Assembly: GCA_020721925.1 (NCBI GenBank)
Contig: DYLV01000010.1
Coordinates: 1-36,266, forward strand
Direction: 5' to 3'
Length of the DNA: 36,266 bases
Source of the DNA: Leptospira biflexa
GTDB taxonomy: Bacteria; Spirochaetota; UBA4802; JAGODF01
Shown: one piece after another, positions 7,577 through 17,100 of the stretch
Position numbering within the stretch: position 1 is the first letter of the stretch
How the letters are laid out: every line of letters begins with the position of its first letter
Notes under the pieces: generated by a model
Seen by the model: only the letters and a program-made list of their open reading frames with translations
Databases searched by the model: none
What the model was told of the DNA's origin: nothing
Translations under genes and position numbers: made by a program

Positions 7577-8106
7577 AAAAGAACCTCCCCTGCCCAAGGA
7601 TTCCCCACACATCTTTCACCACATACGGACGGTCTTAAAAAAGCTTTACATCTGCGCCATTTCAAACCTGATCAGCAGAATCTACTGTATTTATTATGTC
7701 CCCTGATTTTTCCGCAGTTTTGATGACATCACAAAATATATTGGTGCGTGTCAAATATTTTTTAAAATAAATCGACAAAAAATTATTTTTAGTGTAATAT
7801 TTAATCCATTCGGGTGATAAATCAAAATAACAAAACGAGGAAGCTTTAAAAATTATTTCATAAATTATTCCCTCATGCGCACACAATATATGGAAAAACC
7901 GCTTTTTTTAGTCATTCAGAATGACGCACGCAATTTTTATACGTGCCCATAATCACATTAATAAAATCGTTATGGATATTTTGTCGCACATGCATGAGGG
8001 AATACAAGCAAGTTTTCACGAATATGTAAAGCACCATGCCATATACCCATAAAAGAATTGCTCCAGAACAATCATTCTCTACTCTGGCACCAGCATTAAT
8101 ACACAC
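7577..8106. other. Gene-free AT-rich intergenic region between divergent genes
   Basis: No credible gene lies between the GGDEF-PilZ gene (leftward) and the methyltransferase gene (rightward). The stretch must hold promoters for both, but I could not fix either. A TTGACA on the minus strand at 7754-7749 has no convincing -10. It contains the inverted-repeat structure at 7866-8004 and short palindromes. Confidence 0.6.
7866..8004. repeat. 13-bp terminal inverted repeats bounding a 139-bp structured segment
   Basis: TATTCCCTCATGC (7866-7878) is repeated exactly in inverted form as GCATGAGGGAATA (7992-8004). The interior holds a compact palindrome GTCATTC-A-GAATGAC (7911-7925) and GCACG...CGTGC (7926-7946). 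There is no target-site duplication visible. It could be a miniature inverted-repeat element, a structured RNA, or two binding sites for one regulator. Confidence 0.5.
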
Positions 8107-9243
8107 ATGAAAAAACACCGTCGCGACATACTGGCACTGGCTGAGAAATACCGGGGAAGTGCTGTGCCTCCCTGCGAACACTTTCGCGAATGCGGAGGAT
8201 GTCTCTTTCAAGATATTTCCTACGAGATGCAGCTTGCGCTGAAACGTGAATACCTCAACGCACTTTTTTCTGATATCGCGCACATCGAAGATATCATACC
8301 ATCCACCCCCTATGGCTACCGCAACCGTATGGATTTCGTCACCGCATTCGGCAAAATCGGCCTTCGGAAGGCCGGAAGGTACCGCCATGTAGTCGATATT
8401 CGTGGATGCGCCCTCATGCAGGAAAAATCCAATACCCTGCTTCAAAAACTCCGCCCTCTCTTATCGGAAGTTGAGGATTATGATTATCAGCATCACCACG
8501 GCTATCTGCGATACGTTGTTTTGCGCCAGGCATATTTCACCGGCGAAACCATGGTTAATTTCGTCACCGCCGGAAGCGAGGATCGATTGTCTGCTTTCTT
8601 AGGCCCCATACTCGATGAAACCGATTCATCGAGTATGCTTTTCAACGATTCTTTTGCGGATACCAGTTACGGGAATGTCTATTCAACTCTCAAACGCGGG
8701 TACATCACCGAAGAGTTCGACAGCATTCGGTATACAATTACCCCACACGCGTTTTTCCAGTCGAACTCTCTGGTAGCGCGCGAGCTGTACCGCCGCGTAA
8801 AAGAAATAGCGGCGGAGAGAAGCATTCTCGACCTTTTCTGCGGCGCCGGAACCATCAGCCTTTTTATCGCCGATACCGCGGCGCATGTGACCGGCGTGGA
8901 AATTTCCCGCGAATCAATTGATGCGGCCGAAGAAAACCGTATAATAAACAATGTGGGGAATGTGCATTTTGTCTGTGCGGATGCACGGCATTTTCTCGCG
9001 GAACATGCTCTCGACTACGACATCACCATCATCGATCCGCCGCGCGGAGGTCTTCATCCAAAATTAGTTCAGATTCTTGCAAAACGCGCTCCCGCGCACA
9101 TCGTATATATTTCATGCAACCCTCCCCTTCTCAGAGAAGACCTTGCATTGTTGCAGAATTATTCAATAGAATCTGTTACCGCATTCGATATGTTCCCGCA
9201 AACTCCCCATATTGAACTGCTTGCACTGCTATGCCGAAAATAA
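8107..9243 (+). CDS. TrmA/RlmC-family RNA (uracil-5-)-methyltransferase
   Basis: This 378-residue protein belongs to the SAM-dependent RNA m5U methyltransferases (RlmC, RlmD, TrmA). It has no N-terminal TRAM domain, and its length is closest to RlmC. Cys23, Cys29, Cys32 (CEHFRECGGC) and Cys101 (RGCALM) fit the 4Fe-4S cluster ligands. The SAM-binding motif is DLFCGAGT, preceded by FFQSNS. The catalytic nucleophile is in SCNPP (Cys337), and the C-terminus DMFPQTPHIELLALL is family-typical. The expected product is m5U in 23S rRNA; the exact position cannot be read from sequence. No clear ribosome binding site precedes the ATG. The gene overlaps the next one by 13 bases. Confidence 0.9.
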   Translation: MKKHRRDILALAEKYRGSAVPPCEHFRECGGCLFQDISYEMQLALKREYLNALFSDIAHIEDIIPSTPYGYRNRMDFVTAFGKIGLRKAGRYRHVVDIRGCALMQEKSNTLLQKLRPLLSEVEDYDYQHHHGYLRYVVLRQAYFTGETMVNFVTAGSEDRLSAFLGPILDETDSSSMLFNDSFADTSYGNVYSTLKRGYITEEFDSIRYTITPHAFFQSNSLVARELYRRVKEIAAERSILDLFCGAGTISLFIADTAAHVTGVEISRESIDAAEENRIINNVGNVHFVCADARHFLAEHALDYDITIIDPPRGGLHPKLVQILAKRAPAHIVYISCNPPLLREDLALLQNYSIESVTAFDMFPQTPHIELLALLCRK

Positions 9244-10442
9244 AATTTCACAATATCCCCCTCTCGCTTCAACGAAGAGTTCGCACTCATGTGGCGGCAA
9301 AAGCACATTCCTTCTTTGCGATAGTACAACCAGGATTTGAACGCATTGCGCTTGGGGAGCTGAAGAAAGCAGGTATTGGCAATGACCACACAATTGAACA
9401 CGGCGGCATCGCGTTTTCGGGAAAACTTCCCCACTGCTATGCAGCAAACATCGCATGCCGCACCATCACCAGGGTGCTTCTGCGAATTTCGGAATTTCGC
9501 GTTCGCCGCTTTGCAAAACTGAGAGAACTTGCCGGTGAAATCCCCTGGGAACTTTTCATTACACCAAATCACCCCATATCGTTTTCCAGTGCCGTACACA
9601 ATTCGAGGCTGTATCACCGCGACCGTATTGCACAAGAGTTTTATCGCGCGATCCGGGCCAGATTCACCGCATTCGCGCTAAACATTCCTCCACGGAAAGA
9701 GGCGGAAATGTGCGATAGTGATATTCAGACGATATTCATTCGAATAGTGGACGACCTCTGCACAGTGAGCCTTGATTCGACAGGTGAACCGCTGTACAAA
9801 CGAGGATACAAAATCCACACGAGCGATGCACCTCTCAGGGAAACCGCTGCGGCGGCCATCCTCCTCGAAGCAGGTCTGGAACACACAAAGCTTTTCATAG
9901 ACCCAATGGCCGGCTCGGGAACCTTTTCTCTTGAAGGAGGAATGATTGCACGTAACATTCCTCCCTCACAAAATCGCCGATTCACTTTTGAGCTCTGGCC
10001 GTGCTATCACCCTCTAACGCGCACCCATTTTGAAAAAGCAATACAAAGTCGAATTATCCCATCGGGCAATACAGAATTCCGTTTGATAGTTTCAGATATA
10101 AACCCAAAAGCGCTCGATGCCGCACACACCAATCTTAAAAGCGCCGGGCTTGACGATATTGCATCTTTTCACTGCAAAGATTTTTTTTCATCTGATTTTA
10201 TTATCCCCGACGAGACTTCAGTTTTTATTGTCTTAAACCCCCCTTACGGCAAGCGCCTTTTCAATTCAATGCGTGCGCGTGATATCTATAAAAAAATCGG
10301 CGAAAAGCTTCGTACCCTTCATTTTGTTCGCTATGCCATAATTGTGCCTGGAGAAGAATTCGAAAGAGCGCTCAGCCTTCCATACATAAAAAGCATATCG
10401 TTTCATAATGGTGGAATAGCAGTAAAGGCAATACTACGCTGA
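9231..10442 (+). CDS. THUMP-domain RNA guanine-N2 methyltransferase (RlmL N-half-like)
   Basis: This 403-residue protein resembles the N-terminal half of RlmL (m2G2445 of 23S rRNA) and related UPF0020/Trm14 enzymes. Residues about 25-160 look like a THUMP RNA-binding domain (AIVQPGFERIALGELKKAGI). The catalytic domain follows the family box YKRGYKIHTSDAPLRE, then DPMAGSGTFSLE (SAM binding) and LNPPYGKRL, the NPPY motif of N-methyltransferases. The C-terminal RlmK half found in enterobacteria is absent. It overlaps the upstream m5U methyltransferase gene, so the two are probably co-translated and act in ribosome biogenesis. Confidence 0.88.
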   Translation: MPKIKFHNIPLSLQRRVRTHVAAKAHSFFAIVQPGFERIALGELKKAGIGNDHTIEHGGIAFSGKLPHCYAANIACRTITRVLLRISEFRVRRFAKLRELAGEIPWELFITPNHPISFSSAVHNSRLYHRDRIAQEFYRAIRARFTAFALNIPPRKEAEMCDSDIQTIFIRIVDDLCTVSLDSTGEPLYKRGYKIHTSDAPLRETAAAAILLEAGLEHTKLFIDPMAGSGTFSLEGGMIARNIPPSQNRRFTFELWPCYHPLTRTHFEKAIQSRIIPSGNTEFRLIVSDINPKALDAAHTNLKSAGLDDIASFHCKDFFSSDFIIPDETSVFIVLNPPYGKRLFNSMRARDIYKKIGEKLRTLHFVRYAIIVPGEEFERALSLPYIKSISFHNGGIAVKAILR

Positions 10443-10583
10443 GAAAGAAACAGCCAGCATGGACGGGCTCCACATGTTTCATTACCCCCCGGATGTATTT
10501 TTTTTCAAACCCTTAAAAAAAATTTCAGCATTTCAGGATTTCATCGTATTAATAATAGAAAACCATTTTTTTGGAGGAGTTCT

Positions 10584-11066
10584 ATGCGCATTGACACAAC
10601 CTACATAATGACCGAAGAGGTATTCACGCGATTGACCGATGCATCACATAAAACAGGATGCGACATGATTGAGATTGCGACCAACTGCATGCGGATGATG
10701 ATGCGCAATCATAAGGTGTACTTACGAAAAAATGGCCGCATCAAATATCAGGACAGGAATGATGAAAAAACAGGGCTTCCTATTTCGAAAATTCGCGTAA
10801 AGGTGCGGCTTTTAGAAAGGGAATATGATTATTTTCAGGATTTTCGGAAGGTTTTCCGGCGGTCGATTTCGCTTGTGATGGCCATTGCGATTTTAACCTA
10901 TCTGGATGAAATTATTGAGATGATGATGCGTCCCGATTACGACGAAATTTCGGATAATTACCCCTATGTAAATTATTCAATTATGGAAAAATGTATAGAA
11001 AATATCACAACTTTTCGAATCTGGTGGGGTGTACCGGATGATTTAAGGCTATTGCAAGAAAAATAA
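10584..11066 (+). CDS. Conserved-looking hypothetical protein, 160 residues
   Basis: I do not recognise a family. The ATG follows GGAGGAG by four bases, so it is very likely translated. The N-terminal 40 residues (IDTTYIMTEEVFTRLTDASHKTGCDMIEIATNCMRMM) resemble the strand-helix-helix plan of ribbon-helix-helix proteins, but this is only a pattern impression. The middle is basic (KVRLLEREYDYFQDFRKVFRRS). The segment SLVMAIAILTYLDEIIEMMM looks like an amphipathic helix rather than a membrane span. No signal peptide. It stands alone between the RNA methyltransferases and the cytochrome gene, with a run of T and A residues upstream but no clear terminator or promoter. Confidence 0.75.
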   Translation: MRIDTTYIMTEEVFTRLTDASHKTGCDMIEIATNCMRMMMRNHKVYLRKNGRIKYQDRNDEKTGLPISKIRVKVRLLEREYDYFQDFRKVFRRSISLVMAIAILTYLDEIIEMMMRPDYDEISDNYPYVNYSIMEKCIENITTFRIWWGVPDDLRLLQEK

Positions 11067-11101
11067 CCCCAAAATCTCTCATAGTTACCACTCGCAATTC
11101 T

Positions 11102-11115
11102 CTGATTTACATCAA
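11102..11115. promoter_or_regulatory. FNR/CRP-family-like palindrome upstream of cytochrome gene
   Basis: CTGATTTACATCAA differs from the FNR consensus TTGAT-N4-ATCAA at one position. It lies about 85 bases upstream of the -10 element and 160 bases before the cytochrome c3 start, farther than most activator sites. The match and the neighbouring gene fit an anaerobic regulator; functional use is inferred. Confidence 0.45.
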
Positions 11116-11186
11116 AGACCAATCTCTTATTGCATTCAGGTATTCGCATTTTTGCAATTTTCCCTGTCTCTTTCCTGCTATTTTAA

Positions 11187-11214
11187 TTGACACCACAAAG
11201 CATTTCTTAATAAT
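11187..11214 (+). promoter_or_regulatory. Probable promoter of the cytochrome c3 gene
   Basis: TTGACA (11187-11192), 16-base spacer, AATAAT (11209-11214), five of six matches to TATAAT. It lies about 60 bases upstream of the start codon. Confidence 0.6.
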
Positions 11215-11275
11215 TCCGTTTTGTTGTGCGTGTAACTTTTTCTCGCATTTGTAAATTTTATCTCGGGGGTTTTAT

Positions 11276-11596
11276 ATGAAACGCGGTCTTGTAGTAATAT
11301 TTTCTCTAACTTTTCTTCTGCCCATTGTACTTTTCGCCGCAGGGGCGGTGACTGTAACTAAAACCGAAAATACTTCCACCAAACGCGTAGTGTTCGATCA
11401 TAATATTCACAAAGCAAAGGGCGTAAAACAATGCGCAATATGCCATCATAAAGGAAGAGCCGGTCAGGCATGCGCTTCAAGCGGTTGCCATGTCGGTTCA
11501 GCAGGTACCAAGGCCGTTCACGATCGCTGTATTGGATGCCATCGCACGAAAGGTGGGAAAGCCCCACAAAGATGCGTGCAGTGCCATAACAAATAG
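11276..11596 (+). CDS. Periplasmic tetraheme cytochrome c3
   Basis: This 106-residue protein has a signal peptide (about 1-22) and four heme-binding motifs: CAICH (53-57), CASSGCH with four spacer residues (66-72), CIGCH (85-89) and CVQCH (100-104). Four further histidines (42, 45, 58, 82) are placed to be distal ligands, giving bis-His hemes. This is the class III cytochrome c plan known from sulfate reducers, where it carries electrons between periplasmic hydrogenases or formate dehydrogenases and membrane complexes. No hydrogenase or redox partner is in the window, so its partner is unknown. GGGGG lies eight or so bases upstream of the ATG. The FNR-like site fits anaerobic expression. Confidence 0.93.
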   Translation: MKRGLVVIFSLTFLLPIVLFAAGAVTVTKTENTSTKRVVFDHNIHKAKGVKQCAICHHKGRAGQACASSGCHVGSAGTKAVHDRCIGCHRTKGGKAPQRCVQCHNK

Positions 11597-11625
11597 CAGC
11601 AGAATCACGTTTCCAGAAATTCACT

Positions 11626-12732
11626 ATGCCGGGAATCATCACTCATGCCGTTGCGTTTTTTGAATCTCTGGAATATCTGAAACGAAAAAAACCGCGAACA
11701 TTCAAAACCCGTTCCATCGAAGCACTTTTCGGAAGCGACGCACATCTTCGCGCAGGGCTTTTTGGCACGTTGGGCCCCAATATATTCGATTACAATCCTT
11801 TCAGGAGAGCCACTCGTGCGTACGGCTCTTCTTTATCTTTTCTTCTTCACAATGACGGGGCTTCGACAGTGGCGGGAAAAATGCTTGATCGCATTATCGC
11901 CATGCCCGATTTTAACAATGAATGGGCATCAACACAGAGAGCGTATCTATACGGATATATTTCTCATTTTATCTGCGATGCGATATTTCATCCTTTTGTT
12001 TTCTTTTTTTCCGGATTTCCCAAAAACCTGAAGAATCCTTTGCCAAAGGAGGTAATTTTTTTTCGGGAACAAAATCTCATGTTTCAATACAACATAGACG
12101 GATATTTTGAGCACTTTTTCAAAGACAGGCGCTTTCATCTGGATTTAGATGCATTTTTTCCATATTCCGGCAAAGGGCTGTTCAGCAGACTCTCACCCGC
12201 AGTCAAGGAATTCATACTCGGCTCAATAGAAGAAGCATTCCCCAATAAAATACGGCGGCTTATCTTTAGGTACGGTCCCGGAAACGACCAAAGGCTTTCC
12301 GGGAGCTTCGGCTTCCTCGACCTGTGTTCAAAATTTACGGCTCTGTCTTATGCCATCAAGCGGGCGAGAGCTGACAGCCGTATTGCGCGAACAATTCGAG
12401 CAATTCGAAGGCGCAAACTTCTGTATTCCGATTTTTTTGTGCTCTATCCCCCGCCGCGAAAAATAAACAAGCATCTCGCGAACCTCCATCGCGATCGATG
12501 GCAAAACCCATCCGGCACTCCGGGCTGGCGCTATGAGTCCGTTGAGGACCTTCTTCACCAAGTCTGCACTATCACTGCAGAAATATGGGAAAAGACCGAG
12601 GGAATACTCTACGGCGATAAAAAAAATTATCAGCACATCATCAGACACCTTTCGGTAAATCCTCTCACCGGCGAAAGCGCCACTCCCTATGAAAAACTGA
12701 AAGTGCATGAAGCAGTGACGATGCGCTATTAA
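11626..12732 (+). CDS. Zinc-dependent phospholipase C family protein
   Basis: This 368-residue protein starts MPGIITHAVAFFE, like members of the zinc-dependent phospholipase C-like family (PF00882 type). His7, Asp55 (LGPNIFDY), His114, Asp118 and His122 (YISHFICDAIFHP) are candidate metal ligands. It lacks a recognisable signal peptide, unlike secreted Bacillus phospholipase C, so it is probably a cytoplasmic or peripheral member whose substrate is unknown. The C-terminal half is basic and lysine/arginine rich. It begins 29 bases after the cytochrome gene and may be read from the same transcript, though no strong ribosome binding site is visible. Confidence 0.75.
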   Translation: MPGIITHAVAFFESLEYLKRKKPRTFKTRSIEALFGSDAHLRAGLFGTLGPNIFDYNPFRRATRAYGSSLSFLLHNDGASTVAGKMLDRIIAMPDFNNEWASTQRAYLYGYISHFICDAIFHPFVFFFSGFPKNLKNPLPKEVIFFREQNLMFQYNIDGYFEHFFKDRRFHLDLDAFFPYSGKGLFSRLSPAVKEFILGSIEEAFPNKIRRLIFRYGPGNDQRLSGSFGFLDLCSKFTALSYAIKRARADSRIARTIRAIRRRKLLYSDFFVLYPPPRKINKHLANLHRDRWQNPSGTPGWRYESVEDLLHQVCTITAEIWEKTEGILYGDKKNYQHIIRHLSVNPLTGESATPYEKLKVHEAVTMRY

Positions 12733-12765
12733 TCATCGAACCAGATTCAGCGCACCGCATCATCC

Positions 12766-12793
12766 TGCGCGCATCTTTCCACAATCGCGCGCA
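12766..12793. other. GC-rich hairpin in convergent gap
   Basis: TGCGCGC and GCGCGCA form a 7-bp stem with a 14-base loop in the 86-base gap between convergent genes. Neither side has a T-run, so it is not a typical intrinsic terminator, but it may still separate the two transcripts. Confidence 0.35.
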
Positions 12794-12818
12794 TACAAAT
12801 CGTTGACCTGACAAACAG

Positions 12819-13916
12819 TTATTTCAGTGTTTTCAGGATGCTATTGAAGCGCTCTTTCGCCAGCCCGGCAATATCGTGGCCAGGAAGATATTTTATGAGA
12901 GAGGGATTATCCACAAAATTTTGTTTTTTTGTTTCTTTCGCGATATAGTGCACCAAATTCAAAGCGGCACTGCGATGCGGATTGTTCACATTGTAATCCA
13001 GATAGCTGTACATAACTGAAAGGCCGAGATACGGATTGTAGTACATCGTCGAAAGCAGCGCCAGTTCCTCTCCCGTCATCTGATCGTGCGAATTGTACCT
13101 GTTGTTGAGAATTTTATGGGTGAGTTCATGAATTTCAAACATCCGCCATATTTCGCTTTTAATAGAAACCCCTGCATGAAATGCCTTGATGAGACAGTAT
13201 TTGATATCATCGTTCACAGGTGATCCGACGAAAAACATTGATTTTACACTTTTGCTCTGCAATACGTTTTTTGCGATGTGATAGTCGTTTTCAACCTCTT
13301 CCGGATTGATGTATATCATATCGAAATAAAACGTCGAATTGCTCGTGGAAAGTTCGTCGTAGTAAATAAAAGGTTGAATATTGTAAATTTTTTCACGAAC
13401 TTCGAAAAGCGGATGCGAAATATTGACAAGCTTCTTTCTGCCGAAGATGCAATATTCAAGGTTGATTTTCGGCGAAACGGGATTCCCATCATTGGCAAAT
13501 CTCAGAATCACATTGTAGTGCTCGAGTTGCAATTCCAGAGCGCGGAGTCTGCTTTCGCTGTATTTTTCCGGGAAAAGATAGACATCAAACATTTTATGTG
13601 CCAATGACTTTATGCCCTGATCCTGAATCCCGGCAAGATAGTTCCTGTACTCGATGACATGGAAACCTTCTTTTTGCATCGTCTGGAGAGGGATGCTATT
13701 TTCTCGAATGAGATTCACAAAATGCGGATTTTCGTTGAACAGGAGCACTATATAGGCATACAGTTCCCCCCGAACATTTCGAATATTGACCACATTCGAA
13801 CGGCGATGCCCTCCGGTATGATCATCAGGAGGGGCAATTTCCGCGACAAGAGCGCTTCCGGCAAGAAGCAGGAAGATTATTGCTGAATATGATTTACGCA
13901 CCATGCGGTTCATCAT
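12819..13916 (-). CDS. Exported putative zinc metalloprotease-like protein (HELTH motif)
   Basis: A 365-residue protein with an N-terminal signal peptide (hydrophobic about 10-25, ending near AEIAPP). Residues 263-267 read HELTH, an HExxH zinc motif set in EIHELTHKIL. GEELALLS (282-289) 15-20 residues later supplies glutamates that could be the third ligand, as in gluzincins. I know no closer family, so protease activity is inferred from the motif and export only. The rest has no recognised domain. Two adjacent ATG codons lie at the start, with only weak GGTGA upstream. The neighbouring phospholipase-like gene converges on it. Confidence 0.65.
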   Translation of the reverse strand: MMNRMVRKSYSAIIFLLLAGSALVAEIAPPDDHTGGHRRSNVVNIRNVRGELYAYIVLLFNENPHFVNLIRENSIPLQTMQKEGFHVIEYRNYLAGIQDQGIKSLAHKMFDVYLFPEKYSESRLRALELQLEHYNVILRFANDGNPVSPKINLEYCIFGRKKLVNISHPLFEVREKIYNIQPFIYYDELSTSNSTFYFDMIYINPEEVENDYHIAKNVLQSKSVKSMFFVGSPVNDDIKYCLIKAFHAGVSIKSEIWRMFEIHELTHKILNNRYNSHDQMTGEELALLSTMYYNPYLGLSVMYSYLDYNVNNPHRSAALNLVHYIAKETKKQNFVDNPSLIKYLPGHDIAGLAKERFNSILKTLK

Positions 13917-14000
13917 GTCACCATGTCCAATTAAAAAGGACAGATCTTACCGTGGACGAAAAAAACAAGCAAAATATTCTCGCACCGGACAAATTTCTTA

Positions 14001-14029
14001 TTGCCATTATGTCCCATGATTTGTATGTT
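14001..14029 (+). promoter_or_regulatory. Probable dnaE promoter
   Basis: TTGCCA (14001-14006), 17-base spacer, TATGTT (14024-14029). It lies about 100 bases upstream of the chosen dnaE start. A start at 14044 in the same frame would lie within 15 bases of this -10. Confidence 0.5.
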
Positions 14030-14130
14030 TTTCCTGTAGTAAATTGCCCCAAGGCAAAGACGATGGCGCAAAAAGGCAAGCGCGGAAGAAAGTTCATATA
14101 TCTTCTTCGACACAATCAGGAGCACGGGAT

Positions 14131-17100
14131 ATGAAGTTCGTACACCTCCACAATCATTCAGACTATTCAATTTTAGATGGTTCCATCACTATCGACACGC
14201 TTGTCGCAAAAGCCGTGGAATTCGGCATGAGCGCCGTCGCACTCACCGACCACGGCAACATGTTTGGCGCGATCGATTTCTATGAAAAGGCGCGCGCGAA
14301 AGGCATCAAGCCCATCATCGGGCAGGAATTCTACATGGCTCCGGGTTCCCGGTTTACAAAGGAAACAAAAAGTCACGGCAAGGATTCATCATATCATCTT
14401 GTGCTTCTGGCGAAAAACGAAGAAGGATATAAAAATCTCATCAAGCTTTCTTCCATCGGATATCTGGAAGGGTTTTATTACAAGCCGAGGATCGATCTTG
14501 ACGTGCTCGAAAAACACGCAGGCGGGCTTATCGCCATGACCGCCTGCCTTGGAGGAGAAATTCCGGTACTTATTCTTGAAAATAAAAAAGAAGAAGCGCG
14601 GAAGAAGGCGGGACTCTTTTCTGAAATTTTCGGCAAGGGAAATTTCTATCTCGAGCTCCAGGACAATGGCATCGAGGAGCAGAAAATCGTAAACCGCGAA
14701 CTTGTCGCAATCGGGAAGGCGCTTGATCTTCCGCTGGTCGCCACCAATGACTGCCATTATCCCGAAGAAAAGGACGCGCGCGCACATGAGATTCTTCTCT
14801 GCATTCAGACGGGAAAACTCATCTCGGACAAAACGCATATGAAGTTCCCTTCAACGAAATTCTACTTCCGCTCTCCGGAAGAAATGGAAAAAATCTTCGC
14901 CGAAGTGCCGGATGCGCTGTACAATACATTTCACATCGCGGAAAAAGTGGATCTCACTCTCAAGCTGGGCGGTGCGATCCTTCCGCAATTCAATGTTCCC
15001 GATGGATATACACTCGACTCGTATTTGCGGCACCTTGTGGATATCGGCGTCAGGCAGCGATTCGGCCAACCAATCCCCTCTCAGGTTTTGGAACGCATCG
15101 AATACGAGCTCGGCGTCATCACGCGAATGAAATTTTCCGGTTATTTTCTCATTGTCTGGGACTTCATCAACTTTGCAAAAAGCAAAAGCATCCCCGTGGG
15201 GCCGGGCCGCGGTTCCGCCGCAGGCTCCATGGTCTCGTACTGTCTCGGCATCACGGAACTTGATCCCCTCAAATACAATCTCCTCTTCGAGCGCTTTCTC
15301 AACCCTGACCGAAATGAAATGCCCGACATGGATATCGACTTCTGTGCACAGAGGCGCGATGAAGTAATCGAATACGTAAAGCAAAAATACGGAGAAGACC
15401 GCGTCAGTCAGATCATCACATTTAGTACGCTCAAAGCAAAAGCAGTGATAAAAGATGTGGCGCGCGTCCTCAACTACTCTTTTGACGAGTCCAACGCCAT
15501 CAGCAAAAAAATTACCAGCGACAACTTAAAAGAAGAATTAGGCTCATCCATTGAGCTTCAAAATATTTATAAAGAAACCGCACGGGGCAAAGATCTCATC
15601 GACCTTGCATTGAATCTTGAAGGGCATGTGCGCTCTGCGGGCAAACATGCGGCAGGAATCGTCATATCAAAGGAGCCAATCACGGAATACGCGCCGCTGT
15701 ACCGGGACTCAAAAGACGGCAGCATTTCCACGCAATACGAAAAGATCGCCCTTGAGAAAGTCGGCCTGGTGAAAATGGATTTCCTCGGGCTAAAAAACCT
15801 CACCATTATCGACAATTGCTTGAAGCTCATTGAAAAAAATAAAGGCGTCAGTATCGATCTGAAGAATCTGCCGCTGGACGATGAAGAGACATTCAAGCTT
15901 CTACAAAGAGGCGATACCAACGGCGTATTTCAGCTTGAAAGTCCCGGCATGCAGAACATTCTGCGCAAACTCGGCCCCACGACCATCGATGATATCATCG
16001 CCGTTAACGCGCTCTACCGCCCAGGCCCTTTAAAATCCGGTATGGTCGATGACTTTATCAAACGGAAGCGCGACCCCAAATCAGTGAAATACCCTCATCC
16101 AAGCCTGGAGCCCATTCTCAAAGATACTCTCGGCGTGATTGTATATCAGGAGCAGGTCATGCTCATCTCGCAGGTGCTTGCGGGCTTTTCGCTCTCCGAA
16201 GCCGACAAACTCCGCAAGGCAATGGGCAAGAAGAAGATGGACATCATCGATCAAATGCAGGCGAAATTTCTCAAAGGCGCACAGGAGCGGGAAATACCGA
16301 AAAAGACCGCAGAGACAATCTACGATGCAATACGTAAATTCGGCGAGTACGGTTTCAACAAATCGCACTCCGCAGCTTACGCGATAATCTCATACCAGAC
16401 CTCCTATTTGAAAGCGCATTTTCCCGTGGAATACATGTGTGCACTTCTCTCCGGCATCTCGGATAATCAGGACGATGTAACCCGCTATGTAAGCGATAGT
16501 AAATACAGCGGCATTGTCGTTCTGCCCCCCGACATCAATAAAAGTTATTTCGATTTCACTCCCGAGGGCAATGCGATTCGCTTCGGTCTGGGAGCCATTA
16601 AAGGCATTGGAGAGAAAGCGATTGAATCCATTATCCAGGCGAGATCTGAACTTAACGGATTTGGCACACTCAAAGATTTCCTTGAAAACTTCGATCTTTT
16701 CGCGGTCAATAAAAGTGCGATGGAATCGCTCATCAAAGCGGGAGCGTTTGATTCACTGCATAAAAATCGGGCACAGCTGTTGCTGAATGTCGAAATGCTT
16801 ATCGATATTGCGAAGAAGATGCAGCTCGATAAAAAATCCGGGCAGGGCAGTCTCTTCGACATGTTTGGTTCTTCCGAAGCGACTTCTCTCGATCTGCCAT
16901 ACACCCGCGATTGGCACGACAACGAAAAGCTCATCCACGAGAAGGAAGTGCTGGGCTTGTATCTTTCCGGACATCCTCTTGCAAAATACGAGTTTGAAAT
17001 TCGGTCGTTCTCCTGCACTGGCATTCGCGACCTCAACGATCAGGATAATGCCAATGGCACTACCATTGTCGGAGTAATTTCCAATTTAAAAGTTCGCACC

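Noticed and set aside
7738..7754. Promoter with TTGACA on the minus strand for the GGDEF-PilZ gene
   Set aside because: No acceptable -10 at 15-19 bases, so the hexamer alone is not convincing.
7662..7886. Leftward 74-codon ORF in the AT-rich gap
   Set aside because: No ribosome binding site or family, and the composition is that of intergenic AT-rich DNA.
7912..8445. Leftward 177-codon ORF antisense to the methyltransferase gene
   Set aside because: Its codons mirror the clear TrmA-family gene on the other strand, and it covers a palindrome-rich gap. No family similarity or ribosome binding site.
14044..14130. Longer dnaE N-terminus
   Set aside because: The extension is basic and low in information, lacks a ribosome binding site, and would leave only about 15 bases after the predicted -10. 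MKFVHLHNHS is the standard PHP start.
13880..14134. Rightward 84-codon ORF overlapping the start of the metalloprotease-like gene
   Set aside because: It overlaps divergent gene starts and the dnaE promoter, has no ribosome binding site, and shows no protein family.
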